DNA from: Sciurus carolinensis
Lineage: Eukaryota > Chordata > Mammalia > Rodentia > Sciuridae
Length of the DNA stretch: 64,000 bases
Direction of reading: 5' to 3'
NCBI RefSeq assembly: GCF_902686445.1
Contig: NC_062232.1
Span: 93,916,932 to 93,980,931, forward strand
In this document: positions 20,985 through 32,229 of the stretch, piece after piece
Layout: every line of letters starts with the position of its first letter
Position numbering within the stretch: the stretch's first letter is position 1
Made by a program: the position numbers and the translations under genes
Notes under the pieces: model-generated
Told to the model about the DNA's origin: nothing
What the model saw: only the letters and a program-made list of their open reading frames with translations
Databases searched by the model: none

Positions 20985-22210
20985 TATTTGTGGAAATGGA
21001 AAAATATCTTGAAATGTATGTATCCATCTCTTAACTGTGGTTAACTTTGGAGTTAAGATTTATAATGCTTATTAAGAGTGGAAGAATTTTCTCTACTTCC
21101 TGTAATTCCTGTAAGTTGTTTAAATGAGATAATAGGCTTTGAAAAAAAATTCTGTTCTCAGTTTTGTAAAACAAAAATTGTGCAACATTAAAAAATTGAA
21201 AATATAGAGGAAAAGCCTATCTTTAACTTCTTTGTTTACTTTCTCCTCAGTTGTCCCTATTGATATATACCACATCCCTGCCTCCTCACCCTTGCGGTGA
21301 AGCAACTTGCTGAATTTTTGACTCATAAGAAGCTCCTGGCTCTGCTTTATAGCCAAGGAGCATCCATACTTGCATTACTTACACATACAGACCTCCTTTT
21401 GGTGATGAGTTCCTCTATTGTTGGTCCCCTTGGGAGTAGTGCTGTGAAAGGCAGAGGAATGGACGATTTGAACACAGACTACATTAGAATGGAATCTCAA
21501 TTCTTGAATCTACCAGCTGTAAATTTTTCTAACTGTAAAGTAGCAAAAGTAACAGAACTTTCTTATATGTAATCTCATGCATTACACTAGATAATCGAGA
21601 GTTGGATCCAGGTTTATCTGTTTGTCCAGGTCAAACTATTACAACACCTTACTCTTTCTCAAGTGCCAAGTGCGTTATCCATGGAAGCAATGCTGTGAAA
21701 AGTGATTAAATTCCCTGATCAACCCATGAATGTAATCTGATCAATCCCATTGGTAAATTGAGCAAAGAAAAGCAGTGGCCAAATTTTTTAAGATTGGAGA
21801 TGGGATGATATAAAAATATAAAATCAGCGCGACACATTGTAAAGTACTATCTTAAAACAATTTTCAGATTTTGTTTCTGTGTACCCAAGTGCTTCTATTC
21901 CTAGAGAATTATTTTCTACTCACTTGGAGTCCGAAGTCAAATATTCAAAACAAGAAGACTCCCTTGGAGACCCAATTTAAAAATTGTGTCATGCATTTTC
22001 ATATACATATAAAGACTAGGCTTATAACTCTCACTTTGGATTTAACCATCTAATTTCTGAAGACTTCCAGATCATTTCACAAGCAGGCAGATAATTGGGA
22101 CTCTCTGACAAAGTAGAGGATTGGGAGATTCTTGAGCCATACCCTTGTCTTTAGGGCACATTCTTTGGGATGATAGCAAGGCATAGGCAATTGATGATTT
22201 AAAATGGATG
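20985..22210. other. No confident feature
   Basis: Mostly unique. A 91-codon frame at 21297-21572 has no recognisable domain. 21470-21690 has weak MIR resemblance (CTAACTGTAAAGTAGC; GGATCCAGGTTTATCTG). A palindromic AAAATTTTAGA-like AT block is common here. Confidence 0.4.
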
Positions 22211-22212
22211 TA

Positions 22213-22428
22213 GTTAGCTGGGAACAGTGGTATACACCTGAGATCCAAGCTGCTTGGGAGGCTGAGGCAGGAAGATCGCAAGTTTTTGAGGTCAGCCTTA
22301 GCTGAGCTCAGCAACTTATAGAGGTCCTGTCTCAAAATGAAATATAAAAAGGGCTGGGAATGTGGCTCAGTGGGTAAGTAACCCTGGGTTCAATCTCTAG
22401 TAGCATAGATGGATAGATAGATAGATAG
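22213..22428 (+). mobile_element. B1-dID SINE with (GATA)n tail
   Basis: TAGCTGGGAACAGTGGTATAC begins the B1 half; GGGCTGGGAATGTGGCTCAG marks the ID half. The tail has become (GATA)5 at about 22407-22427. Confidence 0.9.
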
Positions 22429-23342
22429 AGTTACATTTCTCCAGCAACTCTTATTATTCCTAATGCAGATTTTCACAAACTAGGACACTAGCATTCTACA
22501 GACTGACGTCTAAATGAATAAGTAGTTCATGCACACACAAAAAGATTTCTGTGGTGAAAATAAGGTTGGGAAACATTGCATTAAACGTTGTAAACAATTT
22601 AAAACAGATTACTGTAGGACATTTCAGAATGATTTGATATATGAACATGCATTGAATAAAAATCTCCAAGTGGGTAATAAAAGCCAAACTTCTCAAACTT
22701 ATTTGATCCTGTGACATATTTTTATTGTACATGTAATAATTTCTCTGAGGATTGCTAATATGTAAGACAGCTTAAGAAATGTTATCCTAATATTCATAGA
22801 CCCATGACTTCAGTAACTCAGTTTTCAGGTCTTGAGTTTTCTACTTTTTCTTCTTTTCATATACATACATGCATATGAAAATGCATGACACAATTCTGAG
22901 TAGGGGTAGGGACAAGTATTAAGCCAGAAAAATTAATTGGGCAAGGGGATAAATCATGTGAGCAAAAGCAAGTGAAAGCTTTTTAGGCAGATCCTGTACT
23001 TTCTTATCAGCAAAATATTTATAAGCTGTTTCTTCGTGTGAGTTACTAGGAAAATTTCTAAAGATGGAAACCCTGATCATGTACTTTTTCATCATAGCCT
23101 AATGCCAGGTTTTCCTTTTTAGGCAAATTTCTAGTTATCTGCCTTCATATCTTTTTAAATTAATTTATTCATCCAGATTTTACTGATTATCTAGCAGATA
23201 TATTTCATTGAAGTAGGTGTTTTAAAAACATGAAAAATATGTAATACACATGGTCCCTGTTGTTTGAGGAGCAATCTTGTGTGTGGAATAAAGCATAGCT
23301 CATGCAGTCTTCTTTATCACTGCTGGAAAATAACCATTAGAA
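22429..23342. other. No feature recognised
   Basis: AT-rich unique sequence, no gene or repeat identified. Confidence 0.5.
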
Positions 23343-23562
23343 GTTGGGTGCCGTGGTGCACACCTGTAATCCCAGTGACTCAGGAGGCTGAGGCAGGAGG
23401 ATTGAAAGTTCAAACCCAGCCTCAGCAACTTAGTGAGGCCCTAAGAAACTTGGTGAGAACCTGTATCTAAATAAAAAATACAAAAAAGGACTGGGGATGT
23501 GGCTCAGTCACCCCTGGGTTCAATCTCTAGTATAAAACAATAAAAACAAACAAAAAAACAAG
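23343..23562 (+). mobile_element. B1-dID SINE, full length
   Basis: GTTGGGTGCCGTGGTGCACA to AACCTGTATCTAAATAAAAAA (B1 half and linker), then GGACTGGGGATGTGGCTCAG and a mixed A/C tail. Confidence 0.9.
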
Positions 23563-23639
23563 CATTAAAGTCATACCAGGCTTATTGTTCTTCTCCTCTC
23601 CCTTCCAATACATTTCATAACAAATTTGTTCTCAGTTCT

Positions 23640-23945
23640 TTTGCTTAGATCATTCTTTTGCTCTAGAATGACTTCTTCCTCCTATCAATATCTGGTTTTT
23701 CCTTCAAGGATGGTAGCCAAGGGTACCATCCTTTCTCTAAAGCTTTCCCTTATTGCCTTTCTGCCATCTCCTGTTATTTTTTGTTTCCTATAAGGTTTAT
23801 TGCTTATGTGTATTTTTCTTGCCTCCTCAGATAAGTTTCAAGTTCCTTGAAGGTTAGAAATATTTTATATGGGTATTTCTTACAGTACTTAGCACAGTCC
23901 TAGACCCAGCAGTTAATAATAAATATTTACTAATTGATGTATTAA
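23640..23945 (+). mobile_element. L2 LINE 3' end
   Basis: The text follows L2 sense 3' sequence: TGGTAGCCAAGGGTACCATC, AAGTTTCAAGTTCCTTGAAGG, CAGTACTTAGCACAGTCC and the terminal AATAATAAATATTTACTAATTG. Confidence 0.65.
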
Positions 23946-26055
23946 ATATACTTCTGTATTTTCATAGTAATTTGTGGGTGGGGCTGGGTATGGGCTACAA
24001 GAGTGGGGGAAATAACAATACTTAAGCAATAACAATAACATGACCTTAAGATTTTAATGCTTTGGTTTGGTGATTAATTATATCTCTGGTCAAAATAACA
24101 TATTAGAAATGATATTTTAATGTAGTTCCAATGACTACAAATTAGAACCCCAGAAAGTTTTGTCCACATTCGATAATGTCCCCATATTGTACCCTAGGAA
24201 TTAGTGTCTGTTCTCAAAATATTATTGCATTCTAGTCCAAAGAACCACTTTCCCCCAAAATATTACAGCAAATAAAAGTGTAATTTTGGAATAATCAAGA
24301 TTAAAAAGACTTGACTTTGTCTCCTTTTATTATGCTAGTTTTCCATTTGAAATCATTTCATCTTGTGATGTATAAAAGGACATACATATGTTAAATGAAG
24401 TAAAATTTAAACATTAATATACATTCAAAATGGAGTTCATAAAAGCCAATTCTAAATTTTTAATAAAATAAAATTTGTAATTTTAATAAAACAAGCTATA
24501 TTGCCTATGTTGGCAGAAGGATGTAGGACACATTATTTTCACTATCAGCTGCTCTTGTAAACAACACAGTTTAGTTCAATTAGTGTGACTCATTCAAACA
24601 GGTCATTAAATCAATATTACAGGCTAACAACTGATTAGTCAAAATTTTTTTCACAGCTGAAAGTCACCACATTATGTAAATTCTATTAGAGTAAAACCTT
24701 GATTGACCTGAATCTAACTAACCTGAACTCAGAATTAACACGATTTTTTTTCTGCACTTGAATTTTAAAACAAGGCAAAAGACAGGAAAATTTTAGAGCC
24801 AGTGTGGTATGTCGTTGTTAATCATTGGCTGTGCCAATGAGTAGGTATCTTTTTCATGTTTTAAGAAACAGTGGGAAGGACTGTAACTCCCCAGAAGTCA
24901 TTCAGTTGATGATTGAAAATATACCTTTGTTATTAGTCTTTGATTTAAGTGGGAAAATACAAGTGTCCTTGAAAGGTGAATTAAATAATATAGTGAGTTA
25001 CACCTTATCAATATGGAGTATATTAGATTTTCCAACATGCAAGTTCATTGAGAAGCCCATAAAGTGTCAATATTGATGGGGCAAGGATGAATCGAAAACC
25101 AAGGACAAGACAGTGTCCAAGGAAGTCAGATCTCTTATGGCTGACACATAAAAGACACCCAGTTATGTGGCAGGGCAGCATGGGAAGAAGCATTTTTGGA
25201 CATATGACAATGAAGGAAAGCTAGAAGTCACCACAGCAAACTTGATTTATTTCAGTTTTTCTAATTTCAGCCTTATATGGACTCCCAGCGTTCTAAAAGG
25301 GTCCTACTACACTGTTTTCTGTTATTTCTTAATGATTTTATTTTGCTAAGTATAAATGACTGAATTTTACTGCCAAGTGATGGGCATCGTGAGAGTAAAT
25401 TTCAAACTGGTATTTTTCTGTCCTTGGTGAGTTCTCATGCACAGTCATTAAAGGAGCAAGTCCTGTCAACAAAAATTTTAAAATGAACTCTTGGAGATAA
25501 CATAGACACAGAGCCAGGCTGCATATTAGCTTTTGGTTCTGAAGCCTTCTTTAGCTGTCAATCTCCTTCTAAAGAAAATAAAATACCAGATAACATCAGT
25601 AATAGTGAAGTCAGAGAGATCAGTTCCAGCCACCTTCAGTTAACTTATAAATTATTTCTCCCTCTATTGTACTAGCATATTGGCTTGTACTTTTCATTGA
25701 AACTACTCATGGCTTTGGTAGTTTATCTAGAATCTCCCTTTGGGGAGAAGTAAACATATGATTAGGTCAGACTGTGTCAGAGTAGAAGTGTTAACTAGAA
25801 ATCAACATACTAGTACCTTAGATTCAACATAAAACTTTTCACAGAATCCAAGTATTATTTTTCTTTTTAAAAAATAAGGTCTGAGTTCCAAGTAGAAAAG
25901 ATAGAAGTAGAAATTAGAGAATCAACTACTTATAACAAAAAAAGGCATTCAGAGGAAAGATGATTAGGTAGAACCAGCTTTGAAAAACACTGAATTAATT
26001 CATCCATTAGCACGCAACCATCAAGCACCTGCAGCTATGCTAAATTGGTGATTTG
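23946..26055. other. 2.1 kb of unrecognised AT-rich sequence
   Basis: The longest stretch without a dated SINE or L1 in the left half. At 24690-24730 CCTTGATTGACCTGAATC and CTAACTAACCTGAACTC weakly recall pogo/Tigger ends, without a matching partner end. Frames of 83 and 60 codons (24825, 25167) have no domain. A decayed DNA transposon or old regulatory sequence are both possible. Confidence 0.4.
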
Positions 26056-26059
26056 TCTT

Positions 26060-26470
26060 TGACCTTTTAATTCTCTTCTTTGTTAGAAGAACCCAGGAAT
26101 AAAGGACCTTAGGTTCTAAGTACCTTAGAGATTATTCTGAGGGAAACAACAAATTTTTAAGCATGTAAATGATATGATTTCTATAGGACAACAGACTTCA
26201 TGTGAGGTGGAGAAAGGAATGGAAATGGGAGTAAATAGCCTGTTGTAGTATTCTAGGGGAGATTGCTGGGGGCCTGCAGTATATGAGTGGTGGGGGAATG
26301 GAGAAAAGTGGAAGATGGTAGAATGATAGGATGCAATGACTGACTGGAAGTGGAGGGAGGGCAGCGTGAGTGAGAGGGCAATTAGGGATGATGTCCAAAT
26401 ATTTGCTTTGAAGAACTAAGCAATGTTGATAATATTGGCCCTCATGTTTCCCTCTGAAGCATCCACATTG
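26060..26470 (-). mobile_element. L2 LINE fragment
   Basis: Reversed L2: GTAAATGATATGATTTC, GTAGTATTCTAGGGGAG, GGATGCAATGACTGACTGG, TTAGGGATGATGTCC. Divergent but collinear with the L2 consensus over 300 bp. Confidence 0.55.
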
Positions 26471-26767
26471 TGCCAGGCACTCAGGCACTGCTGTGGTGCA
26501 GGGAGGATTATGGACATCAGTGAAAAACTATGCATCATCCATAGCACACCTTCAGGGTTATCTAATCCAGCCAGATGGTGGCTATTTTGCAACTCTGTAA
26601 ATTGAAGATAACTGTTATCTTGATGGTACAAAATAATTCCTGTCTTAATGCTTGTCTAAAGACAGGCAAATCTAATTCTGGAAGATGGAGAGACAGCTCT
26701 GTTCTTCTTCTGGAAAAACTGGTTTTGCCTGCCATTTCAATATTCTCTATCTGTGTCTGTTTTTTTG
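26471..26767. other. No feature recognised
   Basis: Short unique interval; small open frames only. Confidence 0.4.
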
Positions 26768-26834
26768 CTTCTCTGTCTCTCTGTCTCTGTCTGTCTGTCT
26801 CTCTCTCTGTCTCTGTCTCTCTCTCTCTCTCCCA
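26768..26834 (+). repeat. CTCTGT/(CT)n compound microsatellite
   Basis: Mixed CTCTGT and CT units for about 65 bp, abutting the tail side of the SINE that follows, from whose tail it probably grew. Confidence 0.9.
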
Positions 26835-26835
26835 G

Positions 26836-27031
26836 TATCATGGGAGTGAGAACTCAGTACCTTGCACACACTAGGCAAACACTCTACCACTAAGCTACAT
26901 CCCTAAACTTTTAAAATTTTATTTTCAGATAGAGTCTCACTAAGTTGCTGAGGCTGGCCTGGAGATTGCAATCCTCCTGTCATAGCCTCCCAAGTAGCTG
27001 GGATTACAGGCATGCACCATTGTGCCCAGCA
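26836..27031 (-). mobile_element. B1-dID SINE with ID-type half
   Basis: ACTAGGCAAACACTCTACC and CACTAAGCTACATCCC (ID half), then TAGAGTCTCACTAAGTTGC to AGGCATGCACCATTGTGCCC (B1 half). Confidence 0.9.
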
Positions 27032-27097
27032 TGGCTTCTCCTTTTAACTAGTTGTAACATTTTACCAATTTCCTCATTAATAAGTGAAATAAATTAT

Positions 27098-27098
27098 G

Positions 27099-27131
<33 letters not shown>
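27098..27131 (+). repeat. (TA)n microsatellite
   Basis: Two TA blocks broken by single G substitutions. Confidence 0.9.
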
Positions 27132-27262
27132 GGTTGTAAATGGACACAATACCTTTATTTCATTTGTTCATTTACTTTTATGTGGTGCTAAGGATCAAAC
27201 CCTGTGCCTCAAATGCGCTAGGCAAGTGCTGTATCACTGAGTCACAACCCCAGTCCAAGTTA
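27132..27262 (-). mobile_element. ID SINE subtype with a defined 3' tail
   Basis: Reversed ID body GTGGTGCTAAGGATCAAACC to GTCACAACCCCAG. It is preceded by a reversed tail GGACACAATACCTTTATTT that also occurs, in sense, at 53933-53955. The shared tail marks a subfamily. Confidence 0.85.
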
Positions 27263-27349
27263 AATAAAATTTTCAACATGTGTTTATATTTATATATGTA
27301 TGATAGTCATGATTTTGCTACTTTTTGAAAATTATCTTTTCACAATGGT

Positions 27350-27565
27350 GAAGTTGGCAAATGTTGTCCTCATGGAACTTATATTCTAGTGGGGCAGATA
27401 ATCAAACAAATCAGAATGGTTTTATAGCAAAGTTTGTATTGGTAAGTGCTATGGAAGAAAATAAAGCAAGGAAATGGCTTAGAGTGCGGGGGTGGGTGGG
27501 ATGAGATGAAGTTGCAATTAAATAGGGAACATAGGAAGGCCATGATGAGAAAGTTCTCTATAACT
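27350..27565 (-). mobile_element. L2 LINE fragment
   Basis: Reversed L2 3' region: CTCATGGAACTTATATTCTAG, GGGGCAGATAATCAAAC, GGTAAGTGCTATGGAAG. Confidence 0.7.
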
Positions 27566-29014
27566 AACATAAAATAACATATCCTTGACTTTAGACAGTA
27601 TCAGGAGCACTCCATCATTTGAAAGTATAAGCTACATGTATAATCCTGTAGGTTCTTGTCATATCATATGTCTCTTTACCACCTTATCCAGGGTGAAAGG
27701 GAGGCTATGCTACCCCATCTCATCTTTTTCTTTTTCCCTTGTTTTTCTCCTGCAGAGAAACCTACTCTAACCTGATCCCCTCTGTTCTGATGGATATCTT
27801 ATCTTCATCTAATGGGAACTGGTGGTTTGCATTCAACAAATCTCTGAGTGAGCATGTCACAGCCTGGTTCAGAGATAGGATTATAAGCTTTCTGAAATAG
27901 AGTTTAGACTTAGGAAAATTTCAGTTTACAGCTGAAACTTTTCTAAAAGGTTGGGATCTCTCTCAGATCAAACCAATCAATGAAAAAGCATGGGTTGAAT
28001 TTCTGTTTCTATGGTATGGTGAAGAGAAAGGCACTATGGCAATAAATATGTAAGCTAGCCTGGACAGGAATTCAGGTTATTTGAAAATCTAAAATTAGAA
28101 TGATTTCACCATTGCTCCCATGTTTGGGGGATGCCCACAGCTTTCCTTTTATGTCTTGTTTATGTAGTTTGGAGAAATAAAGAAAAATGTATGTATGCCC
28201 TTCAGCAACAGCCTCCAACCTCATTTGGTCCTGGTTGAGAATCACTGCTCTCGATAGTGTTTCAGAGTATGTTTATGAAAATTTGATTCCTGAGTCGTGA
28301 TTTCAGAGCTACAGCCTAAGGAAATTGTTTTCTGTAATTGTTGAACTTACCATCTGGATATTAGACACAGTTAATTAAAAAGCCATCAATTTTTTTAAAA
28401 AGCCATCAATTTTGCTTCCAATGTATTCACAGGGAAATGATGGAGGCCAGTTTTGAGGAAGTGTTTAACAGTGGCTTATCCATATATTCTCCCCAGTTTT
28501 GAGACCAGTTTTGAGGAAATGTTTAACAGACAATGGTTTATCCATATATTCTTCCTAGTTTGCATCCTTACTGTTGGAGCAAATTTACCACACACTGGGA
28601 TTCATGGGCGCACATGGCATAGCTATGGGCTTGTTTTGACAGTGTATTTGTGACTCTGTCACTGTCTCATCCACTCTCCACCATTTAGTCATTGATGTCA
28701 TAAACCTTGAAGATACTACTTTTGGATTTCCCCCTGAGCCCTCCTGCTTCTGCTAAATGAGTGCCAGATCACTCCAGTCAGCTGGTTTTCTTAATAATTA
28801 ATACAAACGATCCACTACATTTGGGTTCTGTTGTTTGACTTTCCCTGTTTTTGTCTCCCCAGCTGAATTCCTGACTCCTTCAAACTGGGAAGTTCCCAAG
28901 CTTACAAGCAATCTTCCATTCATGTTTATAAACAACTGCCATATTTCTTATGCCCATTGGTTCCTTCTCTTTCACAGTCCAAACTTACTTGTTTGTCTTG
29001 GAGAAAACACTATG
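27566..29014. other. Mostly unrecognised; contains a tandem duplication
   Basis: No gene or dated repeat is recognised. It includes a 58-bp tandem duplication (28447-28562) and a 17-bp one, AAAAAGCCATCAATTTT, at about 28377-28412. The 66- and 76-codon frames are unremarkable. Confidence 0.45.
28447..28562. repeat. 58-bp tandem duplication, two units
   Basis: CCAGTTTTGAGGAA starts each unit, at 28447 and 28505. Both units contain TTTAACAG and TTATCCATATATTCT. They differ by a few substitutions and a 3-base indel, so the duplication is moderately old. Confidence 0.85.
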
Positions 29015-29225
29015 ATGACTAGACATGTGGCACACACTTGTAATCCTGGCTACTCAGGAGACTGAGGCAGGAGGATTGCAAGTTTGAAGCCAGCCGCAGC
29101 AATTTAATGAGGCCCTCAGCAACTCAGTGAGACCCTGTCTGAAAATAAACATTTTATAAGTAGGGTTGAGGATATAGCTCAGGGGTAAAGTGCCACTGGT
29201 TTCAATCTCCAGTATTAAAACAAAA
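29015..29225 (+). mobile_element. B1-dID SINE
   Basis: ACATGTGGCACACACTTGTAATCC, GAGGCAGGAGGATTGCAAG, then GGTTGAGGATATAGCTCAGG and an A/C tail. Confidence 0.85.
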
Positions 29226-29248
29226 CAAAAATCAACATGCAAAACAAA

Positions 29249-29345
29249 GGGCTAGAGATGTAGCTCAGTGATAGAATGCTTGCTAAATATGCAGGAGACC
29301 TTGGGTTCAATCCCCAATACCACACAACAACAAACCCAAAACACT
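29249..29345 (+). mobile_element. ID SINE
   Basis: GGGCTAGAGATGTAGCTCAG, AGAATGCTTGCTAAATATGC, GGGTTCAATCCCCAATACC and an (AAC)-rich tail. It lies 24 bp after a B1-dID copy. Confidence 0.9.
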
Positions 29346-29581
29346 GCTATGATGGAATTTATGAATTCACAAATGAGAGTAGGGGAAGAGAGTTTAGATG
29401 GAAAGACAGGCCAAAAATTTTGAAAGCCCTATTGAAATGCAAATGTGTAATCTTATAGGGGTCCTAAATAAAATCATTACTAATCATTAACATCTTTGCT
29501 TGATAAATTGATCAAGTGAGTTTAATTAGAGTTCCTAAGTGGGAATCAGTTATAGGGAGGAGCAAGTTTTTGTGTGTGTTT

Positions 29582-29788
29582 TTATTTTTATGTTTTTGGT
29601 ACCAGGGATTGAACCCAGAGACACTCAACCACTGAGTCACATCCCCAGCCCTTTTTAATATTTTATTTAGAGACCAGATCTCCCTGGGATGCTTAGGTTC
29701 TCACTAAATTGCTGAGGCTGGCCTTGAACTGGTGATCCTCAGCATCCTGAGCTGCTAGGTTTTTAGGTGAGTGCCACCACACCTGGCT
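29582..29788 (-). mobile_element. B1-dID SINE
   Basis: TTTTTGGTACCAGGGATTGAAC, CCACTGAGTCACATCCCC (ID half), then the B1 half ending GTGCCACCACACCTGGC. Confidence 0.9.
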
Positions 29789-30638
29789 GAAGGAATAAGT
29801 TTTGACCTGGGAATGGAGGATGCTATGGAACATGAAACATGTTGAGGGCATGCCAAAGAAGAGCCAGCCTCATGCTAGGAGAGTTGGCTATACATTAATT
29901 CAATAAGTAGTTCCGGGACTACTTAGGGTGGAGGAGTAGAGTGACAGGGAGAGAGGTGAGTTCAGATGGAGCAAGAGAGAAAATAGATAACCTCCTTCAC
30001 GATTGTGTCAAAGTCTAGCCCTTTGGACATCCAAAGGTTATGTTTTCTGCAAACATCTTATCTCTTCTTTGTTAGTTTGTTTTAGACCATACTGGAAATT
30101 CCCTTATCTGCTTGTTCTTTATCTGTTCTTGATTCCTCTGCTTGTTCATTGACAGCAGGGCCCAAAGCAGCCGGTGAGATCTCTGACTTCCTGGAAACTT
30201 TTCATCCTTACATTCATAGAAGACATTTGTTTTGCCCTCAAAGTTGTCTTGACTGGGCTCTGGGGATTTACATAAGGAGATACTTGGGGATTAAAAAAAA
30301 CCGAGGCCCATCTCATCTTGTGTTTAACTGAGTTGATCAGGAGGTTAACTTCTTTTCCCGCCATGGTCAAGAGGAAGAAAGCTATCCCATAAGACATACT
30401 AACATTAATCTGAGAACTAAAGATTATAGATGTAAAGAGACCTTTGAGTTACAAGGAAAAACTGCACTAAATCAGGAAAAAAAATTAAAATATGGAGAAA
30501 GGCCACTGAAAGGGAAAAACCCCAAATAATGTATTCTTGAAGAAGAAATGCATTGTTCTTCCTTTCAGCACCAGCACAAACTCTCAGATGACTTGTCTGC
30601 AGCAAGCCAGTGTTTTGAAGGTGGCCACACATGAGTGC
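29789..30638. other. No feature recognised
   Basis: Unique sequence. Opposing 60-83 codon frames near 30150-30400 and 30417-30668 lack homology I can recognise. Confidence 0.45.
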
Positions 30639-30639
30639 T

Positions 30640-30780
30640 AAAAGACTTGTGTTTGAAACCTGGTGCACCCGTTAGCAGTTGGGTGGCTTTGATCAAAGAC
30701 ACATAACCATTGTCTAGTTTCCCAATCTCTAAAATAGAGACATCAATGTCTATTTCATAGGGTTTTTAGAATTACAAATA
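30640..30780 (-). mobile_element. MIR SINE
   Basis: Reversed MIR: TTTGAAACCTGGTGCACCC, GTTTCCCAATCTCTAAAATAG and TTTCATAGGGTTTTTAGAAT. Confidence 0.65.
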
Positions 30781-30782
30781 AC

Positions 30783-30816
30783 AGCCAGGCACAGTGACAC
30801 ACACCTGTCATCCTGA
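30783..30816 (+). mobile_element. B1 SINE fragment, first ~30 bp only
   Basis: AGCCAGGCACAGTGACACAC then ACCTGTCATCCT. An abrupt 3' truncation. Confidence 0.65.
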
Positions 30817-31841
30817 GGAATAGAGTACCCTGGTTCCTCTACAGTGGTTAGATAATTTTCAGAAAGGAAGGAGATATTCTGATATACCCAAGAAACAATA
30901 AAACAAAAATGTTTCAGATAAATGAGAAGAGCCCACAGAATAAACAAAGTTATATTGCATAATTAACAGCCCTAAATTCTGAAACTGATGGAAAATTCAA
31001 ATGTGAGACAATCATTTATAATTAGCAATATGCATTTTCTTGTAGACCATAATTGTGTTGAGGAACTTATAAATTGCTTTGTCACAAAACAAAATTACAA
31101 CAAATTCCATTTAAAGATCTTGATTAACTTCACTTAGGATTTTAGAATTGGGCAACTCTTCATTCCATAAAATAGAATAAATGTTCCCATAGGCTAAGCA
31201 GAAGAGCTTGGCTTTGTAGACCGTGAAGGACTGAAAAAAAAATAATAATAAAAAAGAAGCAATAAAAAAAGAATCGGTCATTTCAAAGTTACTGTTCCTT
31301 GTAAAGCAGGGACTAGGAGATAGAACAATAGAAAAATAACAGGTCACATCAGGTTACTTCAGGTTAAATTTGTGTAAGGATTAAAGCTCAGAGAGTTTTA
31401 TTATTTTGCTGAGTAAATCTGGCCTGTTTTGGAAATTTGTTTGTTAGTATTCCCCTGATTTCAGAGAAGGTCAGATTAACAATTTAGTTTTAGTTTGGTG
31501 ACATGGAGCCTTAGTATGAGTGACTCCATTTTGATTTTTAGTCTGGCCCTGCACAGGAATCCAGCCCAAAACCATAGTCTCCAGTATGTTTCATTTAACA
31601 GCTTATTCTGTTAAATCAATTAATTCTGCCTCTTGTACTTTGAAGAGAAGAAATGGTTTGCTAGACCATCAAACTTCAACATTGAACTGAATTACCACAT
31701 GTTCTGAATAGATAGGTTTGTGATATAGCCAGGTAAAGCTGTTTTTCCTTCATTCCAAATCACCTGCTTAATGACATAGTCCTTTAGATTGAGGCAATTT
31801 CTATTTAGGTTTTCATTATCAGCATAATGGCCCATGGGCAC
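30817..31841. other. No feature recognised
   Basis: AT-rich unique sequence, no gene or repeat identified. Confidence 0.45.
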
Positions 31842-31904
31842 TTTTTAAAAATTGTGTTAAATACACATAGCAAAGTTTACTATTGTAACCTTTCTTATTT
31901 CTTT
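31842..31904 (-). mobile_element. L1M 3' UTR, left edge of a larger copy
   Basis: AATTGTGTTAAATACACATAGC and TTTACTATTGTAACC match a reversed L1M 3' UTR. It resumes at 32230 after the nested SINEs. Confidence 0.65.
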
Positions 31905-32228
31905 TCTTCTTTGAACTGGGGATTGAATCCAGGGGCTCTTAATCACTGAGCCATATCCCCAGACCTTCTTATTTTGGTGGGGGGTAATACTGGGGATTGA
32001 ACTCAGGGGCACTCAACCACTGAGCCACAGCCTCAGCCCTATTTTGTATTGTATTTAGAGACAGGGTCTCACTGAGTTGCTTAGTGCGCCACTGTGCCCA
32101 GCTTCTTTTTATGTTTTATTTGGAGACAGGGTCCCAATAAGTTACTGAGGCTGGCCTCGAACTTGTGATCCTCCCACTTCAGTCTCCCAAGTTGCTGAGA
32201 TTACAGGCATGTGCCACTGTGTCTGGGT
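31905..32228 (-). mobile_element. B1-dID SINE with a second B1-dID SINE inserted in it
   Basis: The outer copy has its ID half at 31914-31967 (GAACTGGGGATTGAATCC) and its B1 half at 32116-32228. Between them, 31976-32103 is a second, truncated copy of the same orientation (ATACTGGGGATTGAACTC to GCGCCACTGTGCCCAGC). CTTCTTATTTT and CTTCTTTTTAT flank the inner copy as a probable worn target duplication. Confidence 0.85.
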
Positions 32229-32229
32229 T

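Noticed and set aside
21297..21572. 91-codon frame as a candidate small gene
   Set aside because: It overlaps weak MIR resemblance and has no recognisable domain or splice context.
24684..24745. Tigger/pogo terminal repeat
   Set aside because: Only one weakly similar end was seen and no partner; too uncertain to list as a mobile element.
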